Source: Flavitalea plasmicola (GTDB lineage: Bacteria; Bacteroidota; Bacteroidia; Chitinophagales; Chitinophagaceae). Taken from it: a stretch of DNA of 64,000 nt. Numbering within the stretch: position 1 is the stretch's first letter; every line of letters starts with the position of its first letter. The notes below the pieces were generated by a model, which was not told the origin of the DNA, ran no database searches, and saw only the letters and a program-made list of their open reading frames with translations. Shown here piece by piece: positions 56,144 to 64,000 of this stretch. Where the stretch lies: the NCBI RefSeq assembly GCF_030546645.1, contig NZ_JAUOTO010000011.1, positions 124,001-188,000 on the forward strand. Reading direction: 5' to 3'. The position numbers were made by a program, and so were the translations under genes.

Positions 56144-58177
56144 CTATCTTGGTTTCTCCGGAAGCCAGACCTGGTACGCAGCGCCCGCCTGGCGGTTGCC
56201 CAGCGCATAAAAGGGAATAGCTGTAAAACTTTTAGACTGACCTGCATCATCGACGCCCACACCGCTGACCACGTTGACGCCGTTGAGCAGCTGCGCCTTA
56301 TACTGTACCTTCAATTGGGTGCCGGGACGGATGTGCAGACGCGCCAGTGCCGGATTGTCGATGGCTTCCAACCCGTATATCACCGGGCCCGCGGCGATCG
56401 CCATCTTGCCTTTCAGCGTTGCGATGGAGTCGGAAGGACTGATCAGCCGGGGCTGGACAGGAAGATTAAGCTCGATGATGTCTCCTTTTTTCCAGGTGCG
56501 GCGGATGACGGCGTATCCTTTTTCGGGCGCAACTGCGATGGATTTGCCATTCACTTTTAAAGTGGCAGCGCCTTCTACACGCCCTTTATACAACCCAAAA
56601 GGGTTTTCCTTTCCCTGTGCCCAGCCTGGAATACGTACGTGTACCGCAAACTCACCAGCCCGTGCCGGATCCACCTCGATCTTTGTGCGGCCTTTCCATG
56701 GATATTCCGTGAATTGCCTGAGCTGGAGATCCGAACCTTTCATGGTGATGGCTGCTTCGCTGCCGATGAACAGGTTGACATACACGCCGTCGTCATCATA
56801 GGCATAGATGAATTGGGGCAGGGCGCCGGCCAGCTTCAGGATCATGGGAGGGCAGCAAGGACAGTCGTGCCATTGCCAGCGGCGATGGTCGTTGGCGATC
56901 AAGGGATTTTCATAGAAGTAGCGGTGTCCATCCAGCGAAACGCCGGAGAGAAAGTTGTTGTAGGCCACTCTTTCGAATTCGTCCATGTATCGGCCGTCGG
57001 CTTCCAGCTCCAGCATCCTTTCGCTAAAAAAGCCCGCTCCGATGGAGGCGCAGGTCTCCAGGTAGGCAGATTCCGGCAGGAAGAAGTCGGCACCAAAACG
57101 TTCGCCATCGGCGATAGCGCCCTCACCACCTGTGATGAACATGCGCTTGCCGATCATATTGTCCCAGTAGCGATTGGCCGTCTGGCGGTAGGCCGGATCG
57201 CCCGTCTCCACAGCCGTAGCCGTCACACCGGTGGCCAGCAGGGTTGCGCGGACCGCATGACCTTCGATGCTGGGTTGCTGTAATACGGGCATATGATCCT
57301 GGTTGTAGGAACTGTCGCTCTTCCGGGCATGGCTGCCATCGGCCTCTCCATAATTGCCTCGTTCTTCGACCCAGAATTTCGCCATAGCAAGATAGTCCTG
57401 TTCGTGGACGGCGACGCCCAGCTTGTTCTTCAACGCCGGCTGATCCCTGAAAAGCTGGTAAAGCTTCAGCATACACTCTTCCGGACCGCCATGACCCGGA
57501 ATGACATTGAGCTTCGGAGCCGGTCCGATCACCGTACAGATGTAGTTGCTGAGCCTGACGGCAACTTCCAGGAGGCGGGTCTTACCCGTAGCCTTGTAAT
57601 AGTGGACGGCGGCTTCTATCAGCATGCCCGAGTTGTAGATATCGTGCTGCCATTTGTCGTCCCCGCCATTGGTGCCCCAGCGTTGACGGCTGCGCATGAG
57701 AGTGGTATAGGTGTTGATATAGCCGTCGGGGTCCGCGGCCTGGGCGGCGGCGATCCTTTCGACATAGCCGTCGATCCTGCGCGCCAGCGCGGAGTCGGGA
57801 TTTTCCATCAGCAGGTCGGCAGCACCGCGAAGCGTCTCATATACCAGCCCGTCATACCAGGGCGGCCCGTCATGCTGGCCGATGTCCTTTTTACCCTGCG
57901 CTACCAGGTCGAAGTTGAGGAAGGCATTGCGGGTACGGCCCCATCTGGCCTTTTCAGCGATGATGTCCGGGCGGTCCGGCTCATACTTGCCTTCCAGCTT
58001 GTCCAGGACGTCGTACACCGTCTCCGTGCTCCAGGTCTTCAGCCGGGGACTCCAGAAGGCATCATCGACGCGAACCTGTCGCAGATCCAGTGGACGGAGG
58101 CTTTGCGACCGGCCCGAATACGAAAAAAGAAGGGATACAACACACAACAGGGCAATACAACGTTTACAAATGGTCAT
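56144..58177 (-). CDS. Glycoside hydrolase family 127 (beta-L-arabinofuranosidase-type), secreted
   Basis: 677-aa enzyme with a signal peptide (IALLCVVSLLFSYSGRSQ). The all-alpha barrel carries the GH127 metal/catalytic site: ETCASIGAG around residue 373 (zinc-ligand Glu and Cys) and WHDCPCCPP around residue 437, holding the cysteine nucleophile and two more zinc-ligand cysteines as in the characterised bifidobacterial HypBA1. The C-terminal beta-sandwich (VHVRIPGWA, KGYAVIRRTWKKGDII in outline) follows. It releases terminal L-arabinofuranose in characterised members; some relatives act on other sugars. First gene of the 14-kb locus. Confidence 0.93.
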   Translation of the reverse strand: MTICKRCIALLCVVSLLFSYSGRSQSLRPLDLRQVRVDDAFWSPRLKTWSTETVYDVLDKLEGKYEPDRPDIIAEKARWGRTRNAFLNFDLVAQGKKDIGQHDGPPWYDGLVYETLRGAADLLMENPDSALARRIDGYVERIAAAQAADPDGYINTYTTLMRSRQRWGTNGGDDKWQHDIYNSGMLIEAAVHYYKATGKTRLLEVAVRLSNYICTVIGPAPKLNVIPGHGGPEECMLKLYQLFRDQPALKNKLGVAVHEQDYLAMAKFWVEERGNYGEADGSHARKSDSSYNQDHMPVLQQPSIEGHAVRATLLATGVTATAVETGDPAYRQTANRYWDNMIGKRMFITGGEGAIADGERFGADFFLPESAYLETCASIGAGFFSERMLELEADGRYMDEFERVAYNNFLSGVSLDGHRYFYENPLIANDHRRWQWHDCPCCPPMILKLAGALPQFIYAYDDDGVYVNLFIGSEAAITMKGSDLQLRQFTEYPWKGRTKIEVDPARAGEFAVHVRIPGWAQGKENPFGLYKGRVEGAATLKVNGKSIAVAPEKGYAVIRRTWKKGDIIELNLPVQPRLISPSDSIATLKGKMAIAAGPVIYGLEAIDNPALARLHIRPGTQLKVQYKAQLLNGVNVVSGVGVDDAGQSKSFTAIPFYALGNRQAGAAYQVWLPEKPR

Positions 58178-58285
58178 AAGTAGTTCTTGGTTTGTGTTAA
58201 CAATAGAGGATAAGGGTAATATCTAACAGGGAGGTAGGAGTGGCAGCCATTGGTATGCAAGTTGGGGCGAAACTGCAACGCCTTT

Positions 58286-58338
58286 TTGCACGATCTTGCC
58301 CTTTTCTGACACTCTCTTGATAAAAATAGTGCAAGGGC
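58286..58338. promoter_or_regulatory. Inverted TTGCAC/GTGCAA half-sites upstream of GH127 (candidate activator site)
   Basis: ttgcac at 58286-58291 and gtgcaa at 58329-58334 form widely spaced inverted half-sites (37 nt apart), each next to a second word (cttgccc at 58295-58301, gggc at 58335-58338). They lie 109-161 nt upstream of the GH127 start, in the only long gap at the head of the locus. No perfect TAnnTTTG was found here, consistent with an activator-dependent promoter. Confidence 0.3.
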
Positions 58339-58415
58339 GGCTGGGATGGTTTTTCTCTGGGTATTCTTACAATCATATGAAACTTATCATTTGGCCATGA
58401 TGCCATTTGGGACCC

Positions 58416-58790
58416 CTATTTGTCGATCTGCTCGAAGGTATCGGCACCCGTACTCATAGCCTGCCACCAACTAAGTTTCGTTTTCTGAGGCAGCTCCCCT
58501 TCGGCACCGGGATGTATGGCGGAATCAGTCACTACGTACCACAACGTTTCCAATTTGCCATCGCGCAACAGACCTGTGTATGTAACCAACATGTTACCTG
58601 CGGGTGTCATACTGCCTCCGGAAATCCCAATGCAATCTCCCTGACACATGCCTGAAACATCAACCTCCTGACCGTAAAACGCACTGTCTTTCAATGCTGT
58701 TCTAAATTTTCCCGCTATCTTGTGGTTCGATTCACAAGTGATCTCGATGATGGATCCGTATTGGTTTCTCCATTTTCCTAACCAGCTCAT
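58416..58790 (-). CDS. Avidin-family biotin-binding-like protein
   Basis: 124-aa protein with the avidin pattern from end to end: GKWRNQYGS (Asn9 and Ser13 matching streptavidin Asn23 and Ser27), GKFRTA (Phe29 and Thr31 where streptavidin has Tyr43 and Ser45), LETLWY (Thr82 and Trp84 matching Thr90 and Trp92), and WQAMSTGADTFE (Trp109 and Asp117 matching Trp120 and Asp128). Streptavidin Trp79 appears as Tyr71, and Trp108 has no clear equivalent, so affinity may be lower or the ligand different. Three cysteines (19, 49, 53) are present. No signal peptide is seen, unlike streptavidin, so it is probably cytoplasmic. It is 238 nt upstream of GH127 on the same strand. Confidence 0.75.
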   Translation of the reverse strand: MSWLGKWRNQYGSIIEITCESNHKIAGKFRTALKDSAFYGQEVDVSGMCQGDCIGISGGSMTPAGNMLVTYTGLLRDGKLETLWYVVTDSAIHPGAEGELPQKTKLSWWQAMSTGADTFEQIDK

Positions 58791-58917
58791 AAAAAAAGCA
58801 TTTTTTTTAAAATGATAAGCGCATTATCCTTTTACCCGTTACCCGCTTCAAAAAACGTTCCATTGATCTGGGTAGGTCGAGGCAGCCGAAAAACGAAATT
58901 AACCATCACCCATTATT

Positions 58918-59312
58918 GATGCCACGCTGTACGAGCGAAATTATTTATTGATTGCTCTGGGGATTTTTGTGGCCGGAAGCTGCCAGGAGAGCAATACGCC
59001 AAAACAAGGGTCACTGAAAAACGACAAGGTGCTTCTGAATATCTCCATTCGACCTGCCTTCAATGAAACATCAGAAATCAATCTGGTAAACTCAGATTCA
59101 ACAAAACGCATTCAAATCAATCGCTGTTGGGCACCCTTCGAAATACCTTTCAAGATTCGGTTATTACAGCGTATTTTGACGATATAGAGGTATACGTCGA
59201 CGACTCAAAGTCCCACAGGGCAGATCCGAAAAGGAAAATAGACCGAATGCGAATGGACAAATACCACTGGACCATTCGAAACCCTCAACCCGCCCACGGA
59301 AAAGTCAAATAG
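58918..59312 (+). pseudogene. Frameshifted small lipoprotein gene (remnant)
   Basis: Two abutting frames together read as one small lipoprotein. The first (no ATG; open from 58903, TTG at 58948) encodes YLLIALGIFVAGSCQES, a signal peptide with a lipobox, then a beta-rich segment to about 59120. It then goes out of frame and stops at 59187. The second frame continues from about 59123 with LGTLRNTFQDSVITAYFDDIEVYV and ends at 59312. The lost start and the shift suggest decay, though a sequencing error could explain the shift. No homologue recognised. Confidence 0.55.
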
Positions 59313-59335
59313 TCCTACAACATCAGACGTCAATC

Positions 59336-62300
59336 CTAACGCAACTGCTCGAGAATCACCGGGTCTTTGATCTCCTTGTCCCGTGCCAGCAGCAGCACCT
59401 TCGACAGTAATTCGGCCGAACGAGGGTCGTCGTCGACGAAGGGAAGGAAAATCCGGCCACGGTGTTGTGAATGCACGGGCAGGATCGACACATAGCCCGA
59501 AAGGACCCGATGTACGACGGCACTGCCGAGGTGAACGCTGTACTCACCCATCGTGCCTTTGATGAGTACGTGGCTGCCCTCTATTGTAACATTGTTCAGC
59601 TTGAACAACCGGACGGTCTCGCGGAGCAGGGCAGCGCGCATCTCGATCGAGGAATGACTGGCCTCCGGATCCACGCCACCGGCATGAGCGACGCTTACGA
59701 CAAGGTCGACATCCCGCATCACCTCGCTGAAGATGCGGGGATGGATAGACGAAAAGGAAACGTTCTTGTAGGTCTTCAGGTCGGTGAAGCTAACAGTCTC
59801 CAGCGTGGGGTTCTCAATATCCGCCGGCGAGAACCAATCCGCCATGGCATGCATTTGGGCTGCAAACCCCTCCTTGTGGAAAACTTTTTGGAGGCCCTCC
59901 TCATAATTCACCTTCCACCCCCGGCCTCGCAGCAGCGCCACGGTTTGTTTCGGCTGGATCTGATGGCCTGCATACCGGCGCGACACCGAACCTTCCTGCT
60001 GTTCGTCCGGTGTGGGGAGGTATAGTTCCCGGAAGATCTGTTTGAAAGGCTGCTCCAATTTCTGATCGAAGGCAACCCGTTGATAGCCGGCCCAGGATTT
60101 TGTCCTGTGCAGATCCGTACAGTGTGCAATGCGAAGCGTATCCCCGTTCGTCAGACCGATCGCTTCCCCCTGGTCGCTGACCAGGGCGCCCTCCTTATAA
60201 AACCCGTGACCTTCCCGGTTATCGAAAATGAAGACAAGTTTTTCGAGGTGACGGGCAATCACCGGATGGGAGAATAGATTGACGATCTCGGGCTGCTGGA
60301 AGCGATCGCCTCTGACCATGGCTTCCTCCAACCCCTTTCTGCTGCGCCTGAACTGTTCCCTCAGGGTTTTCTTAAAGCCATTAAGCTCCTCCACCTTTAC
60401 GTCCTTCTTATACTTTGCCGGGATTGCCTTGAGCGGCTTGTCCTCTTTGAACGCCACAACATCGGCCTGCCCTTCCTCATCGATCACCAACCCGATCATC
60501 ACATCGTCATATTGCACCTGGGTCTCTTTGGCGAGGATGGCCTGCACCTGCCGGGTCTCCATCGCCCAGGTGAGGCGGATGGGATCGGGGTATCCCGCAT
60601 TGCGGGCCAGGTTATCCAGGGCCACGGATACGGCCGCGGCCTCGCTGGCCTGCTTCTGGGCCCCAAACTGGCGGCTTCCCTTTTTGAATTCCTGAATGAA
60701 CTCGTACCGTGCAAGGATGTCCTTTTCCGCGTCCGTCCTGCTCAGGGGAGCAAGGCCATAAATTCGAACGTAGTCCTGGTCGCGCTTACTGCTGATCTTC
60801 TCGGTGACGTCTTTCAGGCTGAGGTTGCCGACCAGCACATCGGCGTAGATGCGGGCGCGGCGATGGCCATTGCCATCAGTGATATATTTAGCGGCATCAT
60901 ACACAAGGGGCCAGCGTTCCTTTCCGATCTCGTTATAGGCTCGCCAGAACCAGTCCTTATCCACGGCTCCGTCCTTGAATTCCTGTACGTCCAGGGAGGA
61001 ATGCCGGGCGACCTCACTTTCCGTTTCGGCATTCTGGGCATGGAAGCCATCGGTCTTTGTGTGTGCATGCATCCACCAGATAGCAGTATCCAGGCCGGTC
61101 CAACCGAGGTAAGCGCTAACGAATCGCTGCCATTGGGGCGCGTACATGGCTGCTTCGACGAGCCGTTCTTCGGAGACCTTGATGGATTTCACGGCCATGT
61201 TGAATTCTTCCTGCGTGTCGGTGTCCAGCGGATCGCAATTCTTTAAAAGAACGCTGAATACCTCCTGTTTTTCCGTTGCGGATGTTCCATAGGTATACCA
61301 CCCTTTCCGCAGGGTGGTCTTGCCCAGCCCGGCGAGAATCTGGGTCAACCTGCCGATACCATAAAGACTCATGAGCGAACCCATCAACGGCGACACGGAG
61401 GTGGGCATATCTCCACGCTTTAGCTCGATATCCAGTAAATGGTCCCGGACGGAATCGAGCATGCCGCGTAAAAAGCCAAAGCGCCCCAAAAAATCCTGAT
61501 CATGGGCGTATTTCTTTTTTCGGGTGAGCATACCGATATTTTCTTTATTCAGCAGGGCGCGAAGCATATCGTGTTCGTTGATGATGCCTGCTTCGTATGC
61601 GCGGCAAAAGAGCATCAGGGGCGGGATCGAGTATATTATATTCTCCTCCCGGCCGGAAAACTGACGCCAGTGGTACAGATCCCAAAGCTTGGGGAGTAAT
61701 TTCCCTTCAACCGCCGAAAGATCGATATCATTTAAAAAAAGCTGGAGGTTTCTATTGTGCTGCCAGCCATCGCCATGACTCATATAACGGCCCTCTGCTG
61801 GCTTTGATTTCAACTCGTCTTCTCCCAGAGAGGCAAAGAGACGCGTGGCCGCGCCCAACAAGAACTCATCGGCGTGATCCATGGGGTGCAGGATATTCAG
61901 CGCAGTCAGAACGCCATAAAAGGGATTACCATAGTAGTGTAACCGCGGCAAATAGCCCTCCGGCACAAATTCCCGTCTAGCCGGCAGCTGATCGCGATAA
62001 TATCTTTCGTCTGCGCTGCAAGCCAAAAGCAGGATCGAGATGTCCCCCGGCTCGAACTTCCATTTTGCATGCCATTCCAACCAGACCTCGGGCAGGGGAT
62101 AGGAGCGGTATCTTTCTTCCTTAGTGGAGTAGTTTTTATTGTGGAATTCCTGCCTGAACATATTGCCCAACAACACCTTTTCCCTTGCATTCATATAATT
62201 CTCGACCTCGTATTCATGGTTCGCGTGCTTCTCAATCAGGTGGGCCAGATCAAGCATTGCTTCTTTTATCGTCGCCATCGGCATCGATAGGCCGTACGGA

Positions 62301-64000
62301 CGCCGCGCCATCAGTCGTTCGTACAGGCTATTTTTATCGATCACCGGCTTGACCACCGGGGCGCATTTCGACGGATCATAAATACCGTAGCCATTCGCGG
62401 CAGAAACGTCCTTTGTTTCGCCGGAATCGGTCAACTGGGACAAAAGGATCTCTTCTTTCGGCGAGACCTTTCGTTGCCGGAACGCTTCTATCCACCCGGA
62501 TGCCTGCGCCAGCGACCGCTTTTCCTTATGAAGCTGAAGTAGGATATCAAGGCCGGCCAGGCGCTGCTCGCCATCGCCTTTCAACAGCTGTTCAATGATA
62601 GGGACTAGCTTTTCGGTGTCCTGGCGAAGCAGGATCGAGATGATGTTGCCCCTAAATCCAGCGCCCTTTCTTTTTAACCACTCGGAGAACGGAGCCAGTT
62701 CTTCTTTCGAGAACGCCTCGTCTTGCAAGGCTTTGAATCCCACTTCGAATTCGCTTCTGTCTCTTAGCATCAGCAGCGCAAAGCTGCGTTGGCTTTCCGT
62801 CAACGGCTTCTTTTTTACCTTTTGATCCTGAGGAGCCCATCCAGCATAGTCCGGCAAGATCTTTCTACACAGGTTCCGCTTTATCTCGCTATCCATGTCT
62901 TCCAAATACCCTATGAGTACCTGCAGTCGTTGAGGGAACTCCCCTACAAGCGCCAACAGCGCCTTAAGGAGCTCCTTGCGTTCGAACCGTATCTTCAGCC
63001 AGGAGAATATATAGCTTTCAAAGGTCTTTTCTTTTATGGTCACCCGCTGGTATAGAGCATTCAGGCGGTCGAACAGGTCAGGAAACTGCTGATCGTAATA
63101 CTCGAAGTTGTTGTTGGCCATCGCCTCAATTTCCAGCGCCACAACGGCCAACGGCTGGAGCTCAATATCCGTCAATATGGGGTAATACAGCGGCATCTTT
63201 ATCTTGTAGTGCGCCGTTTGAGAGGCGAAGAAAAGGGCGAGGGTACGTTTCTCTACAGTTCCATTTTTGCACAGGTCCTGCAAATACGGCATGGTCTTCT
63301 CCACGTCATAGACGGCTTGCGCCCAAAGCGCCATATAGACATCCGCGTTGTTTTCAGAGTGGACTCCCTCGGGAATAGCATCGACGTCCTCCAGGTATAA
63401 GGCGGCTTTTTGGAGGAAGCTGCGAACGGTCGTGTCCTTTTCGCTATGCCATCCCATCCCGGCCCAGACATCCACCGACCTGACGACCGACGAAAAACGG
63501 AGCAGGTCGTTATCGAGGATCACCCGGATGAAATGCTTCAGCGCGCCGATGCTTGTTTCATCCATCGCCTCGAGAACGGTCTGGCGTAGCCCTTCCTGGC
63601 GCTGGGCGGCCAGCAGCAACTTTTCCACGGTGGTCCAGGCGGCAGGTTGTTCGCTGTTGAGGAGGGCCTTGATGATACTCCGGGTGACTTTTCCTTCAGG
63701 ATCCTTATTGTAGATTATATCCTCCAGGAGTTGTAAGACCTCTTTATTGCCGAGGTCGATGGCGGACGACCAGACCCGGAAAACTTCCGGGTTATTGTCC
63801 CCGGTGAGGTGGTTGTACCGGATCTGCTCCATCAGATCGAGGTCAAAATATTGGTATTTGTAGCCGTTGTCGTACACTTGGCTAAACGGCTTGCGGAGAA
63901 TGTGGATAATGAATTCGATTTGCCGCTGAAAATAGATATGCCGCTCGCCGGGAGATCGGAATGAACGCCGGGAGTACCCGGACTGGTACATCTGGTATCG
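59336..64000 (-). CDS. DUF4132 (MolR/YehI-like) giant protein, 5' partial
   Basis: At least 1554 residues; the frame is open to the window edge (an ATG at 63991 is not necessarily the start). The first 1000 residues are helical, HEAT-like repeats (for example DLGNKEVLQLLEDIIYN and LVPIIEQLLKGDGEQRLAGLD in outline). The C-terminal third carries the DUF4132 domain: PIRLTWAMETRQVQ, YDDVMIGLVIDEEGQADVV, QFRRSRKGLEEAMVRGD, RIAHCTDLH and QPKQTVALLRGRGW. A terminal block with DLVVSVAHAGGVDPEAS and IEMRAALLRETVRLF follows, then GTMGEYSVHLGSAVVHR. In E. coli such a gene (yehI) lies near AAA and VWA genes. The function is not established. Confidence 0.88.
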   Translation of the reverse strand, partial: RYQMYQSGYSRRSFRSPGERHIYFQRQIEFIIHILRKPFSQVYDNGYKYQYFDLDLMEQIRYNHLTGDNNPEVFRVWSSAIDLGNKEVLQLLEDIIYNKDPEGKVTRSIIKALLNSEQPAAWTTVEKLLLAAQRQEGLRQTVLEAMDETSIGALKHFIRVILDNDLLRFSSVVRSVDVWAGMGWHSEKDTTVRSFLQKAALYLEDVDAIPEGVHSENNADVYMALWAQAVYDVEKTMPYLQDLCKNGTVEKRTLALFFASQTAHYKIKMPLYYPILTDIELQPLAVVALEIEAMANNNFEYYDQQFPDLFDRLNALYQRVTIKEKTFESYIFSWLKIRFERKELLKALLALVGEFPQRLQVLIGYLEDMDSEIKRNLCRKILPDYAGWAPQDQKVKKKPLTESQRSFALLMLRDRSEFEVGFKALQDEAFSKEELAPFSEWLKRKGAGFRGNIISILLRQDTEKLVPIIEQLLKGDGEQRLAGLDILLQLHKEKRSLAQASGWIEAFRQRKVSPKEEILLSQLTDSGETKDVSAANGYGIYDPSKCAPVVKPVIDKNSLYERLMARRPYGLSMPMATIKEAMLDLAHLIEKHANHEYEVENYMNAREKVLLGNMFRQEFHNKNYSTKEERYRSYPLPEVWLEWHAKWKFEPGDISILLLACSADERYYRDQLPARREFVPEGYLPRLHYYGNPFYGVLTALNILHPMDHADEFLLGAATRLFASLGEDELKSKPAEGRYMSHGDGWQHNRNLQLFLNDIDLSAVEGKLLPKLWDLYHWRQFSGREENIIYSIPPLMLFCRAYEAGIINEHDMLRALLNKENIGMLTRKKKYAHDQDFLGRFGFLRGMLDSVRDHLLDIELKRGDMPTSVSPLMGSLMSLYGIGRLTQILAGLGKTTLRKGWYTYGTSATEKQEVFSVLLKNCDPLDTDTQEEFNMAVKSIKVSEERLVEAAMYAPQWQRFVSAYLGWTGLDTAIWWMHAHTKTDGFHAQNAETESEVARHSSLDVQEFKDGAVDKDWFWRAYNEIGKERWPLVYDAAKYITDGNGHRRARIYADVLVGNLSLKDVTEKISSKRDQDYVRIYGLAPLSRTDAEKDILARYEFIQEFKKGSRQFGAQKQASEAAAVSVALDNLARNAGYPDPIRLTWAMETRQVQAILAKETQVQYDDVMIGLVIDEEGQADVVAFKEDKPLKAIPAKYKKDVKVEELNGFKKTLREQFRRSRKGLEEAMVRGDRFQQPEIVNLFSHPVIARHLEKLVFIFDNREGHGFYKEGALVSDQGEAIGLTNGDTLRIAHCTDLHRTKSWAGYQRVAFDQKLEQPFKQIFRELYLPTPDEQQEGSVSRRYAGHQIQPKQTVALLRGRGWKVNYEEGLQKVFHKEGFAAQMHAMADWFSPADIENPTLETVSFTDLKTYKNVSFSSIHPRIFSEVMRDVDLVVSVAHAGGVDPEASHSSIEMRAALLRETVRLFKLNNVTIEGSHVLIKGTMGEYSVHLGSAVVHRVLSGYVSILPVHSQHRGRIFLPFVDDDPRSAELLSKVLLLARDKEIKDPVILEQLR

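Noticed and set aside
58407-58655. An 82-codon plus-strand ORF opposite the avidin-like gene.
   Set aside because: It shows no recognisable pattern, while the opposite strand carries avidin motifs along its full length.

Overview
The window looks like a chromosome segment of a Bacteroidota bacterium, probably in or near Chitinophagaceae. The evidence is two SusC/SusD outer-membrane pairs, a type IX secretion (gliding-motility type) C-terminal domain on a giant PKD protein, promoters of the Bacteroidota type (TTTG, about 19 bp, TAnnTTTG) and a lack of strong Shine-Dalgarno sites. Genes are dense and almost all intact. I see no IS element, prophage or CRISPR array.

Layout. (1) 1-7668, +: a SusC-like receptor (5' end outside the window), its SusD partner, a terminator and a large FG-GAP/ASPIC lipoprotein. 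(2) 7794-10160, +: a MacB/FtsX-type permease, convergent with a 1574-residue PKD-repeat T9SS substrate (10162-14886, -). (3) 15148-19824, +: leuC, leuD, a Leptospira-type citramalate synthase and leuB. (4) 19793-26296: an M61 peptidase (-), an MBOAT plus SGNH-like acyltransferase pair (+), tRNA-Lys(CTT) and tRNA-Val(TAC) (-), and an M1 peptidase (-). (5) 26347-35419: housekeeping genes, including tag, a YdcF-like protein, mtaB, a PlsC-like acyltransferase, priA, murB and a SMI1/KNR4 protein. (6) 35423-43577, all -: an AAA/VWA pair, a GT117-type (DUF2723) membrane protein, a SAM hydroxide adenosyltransferase-like protein and an SDR oxidoreductase. (7) tRNA-Lys(TTT) on +, followed by a strong terminator and a repeated tRNA 3' end. 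(8) 44172-58177, all -: a sugar-utilisation locus of GH127, SusC, SusD, AraC regulator, HAD phosphatase, zinc alcohol dehydrogenase, Gfo/Idh/MocA oxidoreductase and a complete ribose-type ABC importer. (9) 58416-64000: an avidin-like protein, a broken small lipoprotein gene, and a very large DUF4132 protein running off the window end.

How the genes work together. The GH127 locus reads as one arabinose-containing glycan pathway: SusC/D import into the periplasm, cleavage by a secreted GH127, inner-membrane uptake by a ribose-type ABC importer (unusual beside SusCD), and cytoplasmic redox steps. The leu cluster can serve both leucine and, through citramalate, threonine-independent isoleucine synthesis. 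The least expected items are the avidin-like gene next to the GH127 locus, a small ORF coupled to the SusD stop codon, a heptad repeat between the AAA and VWA genes, and the DUF4132 protein.
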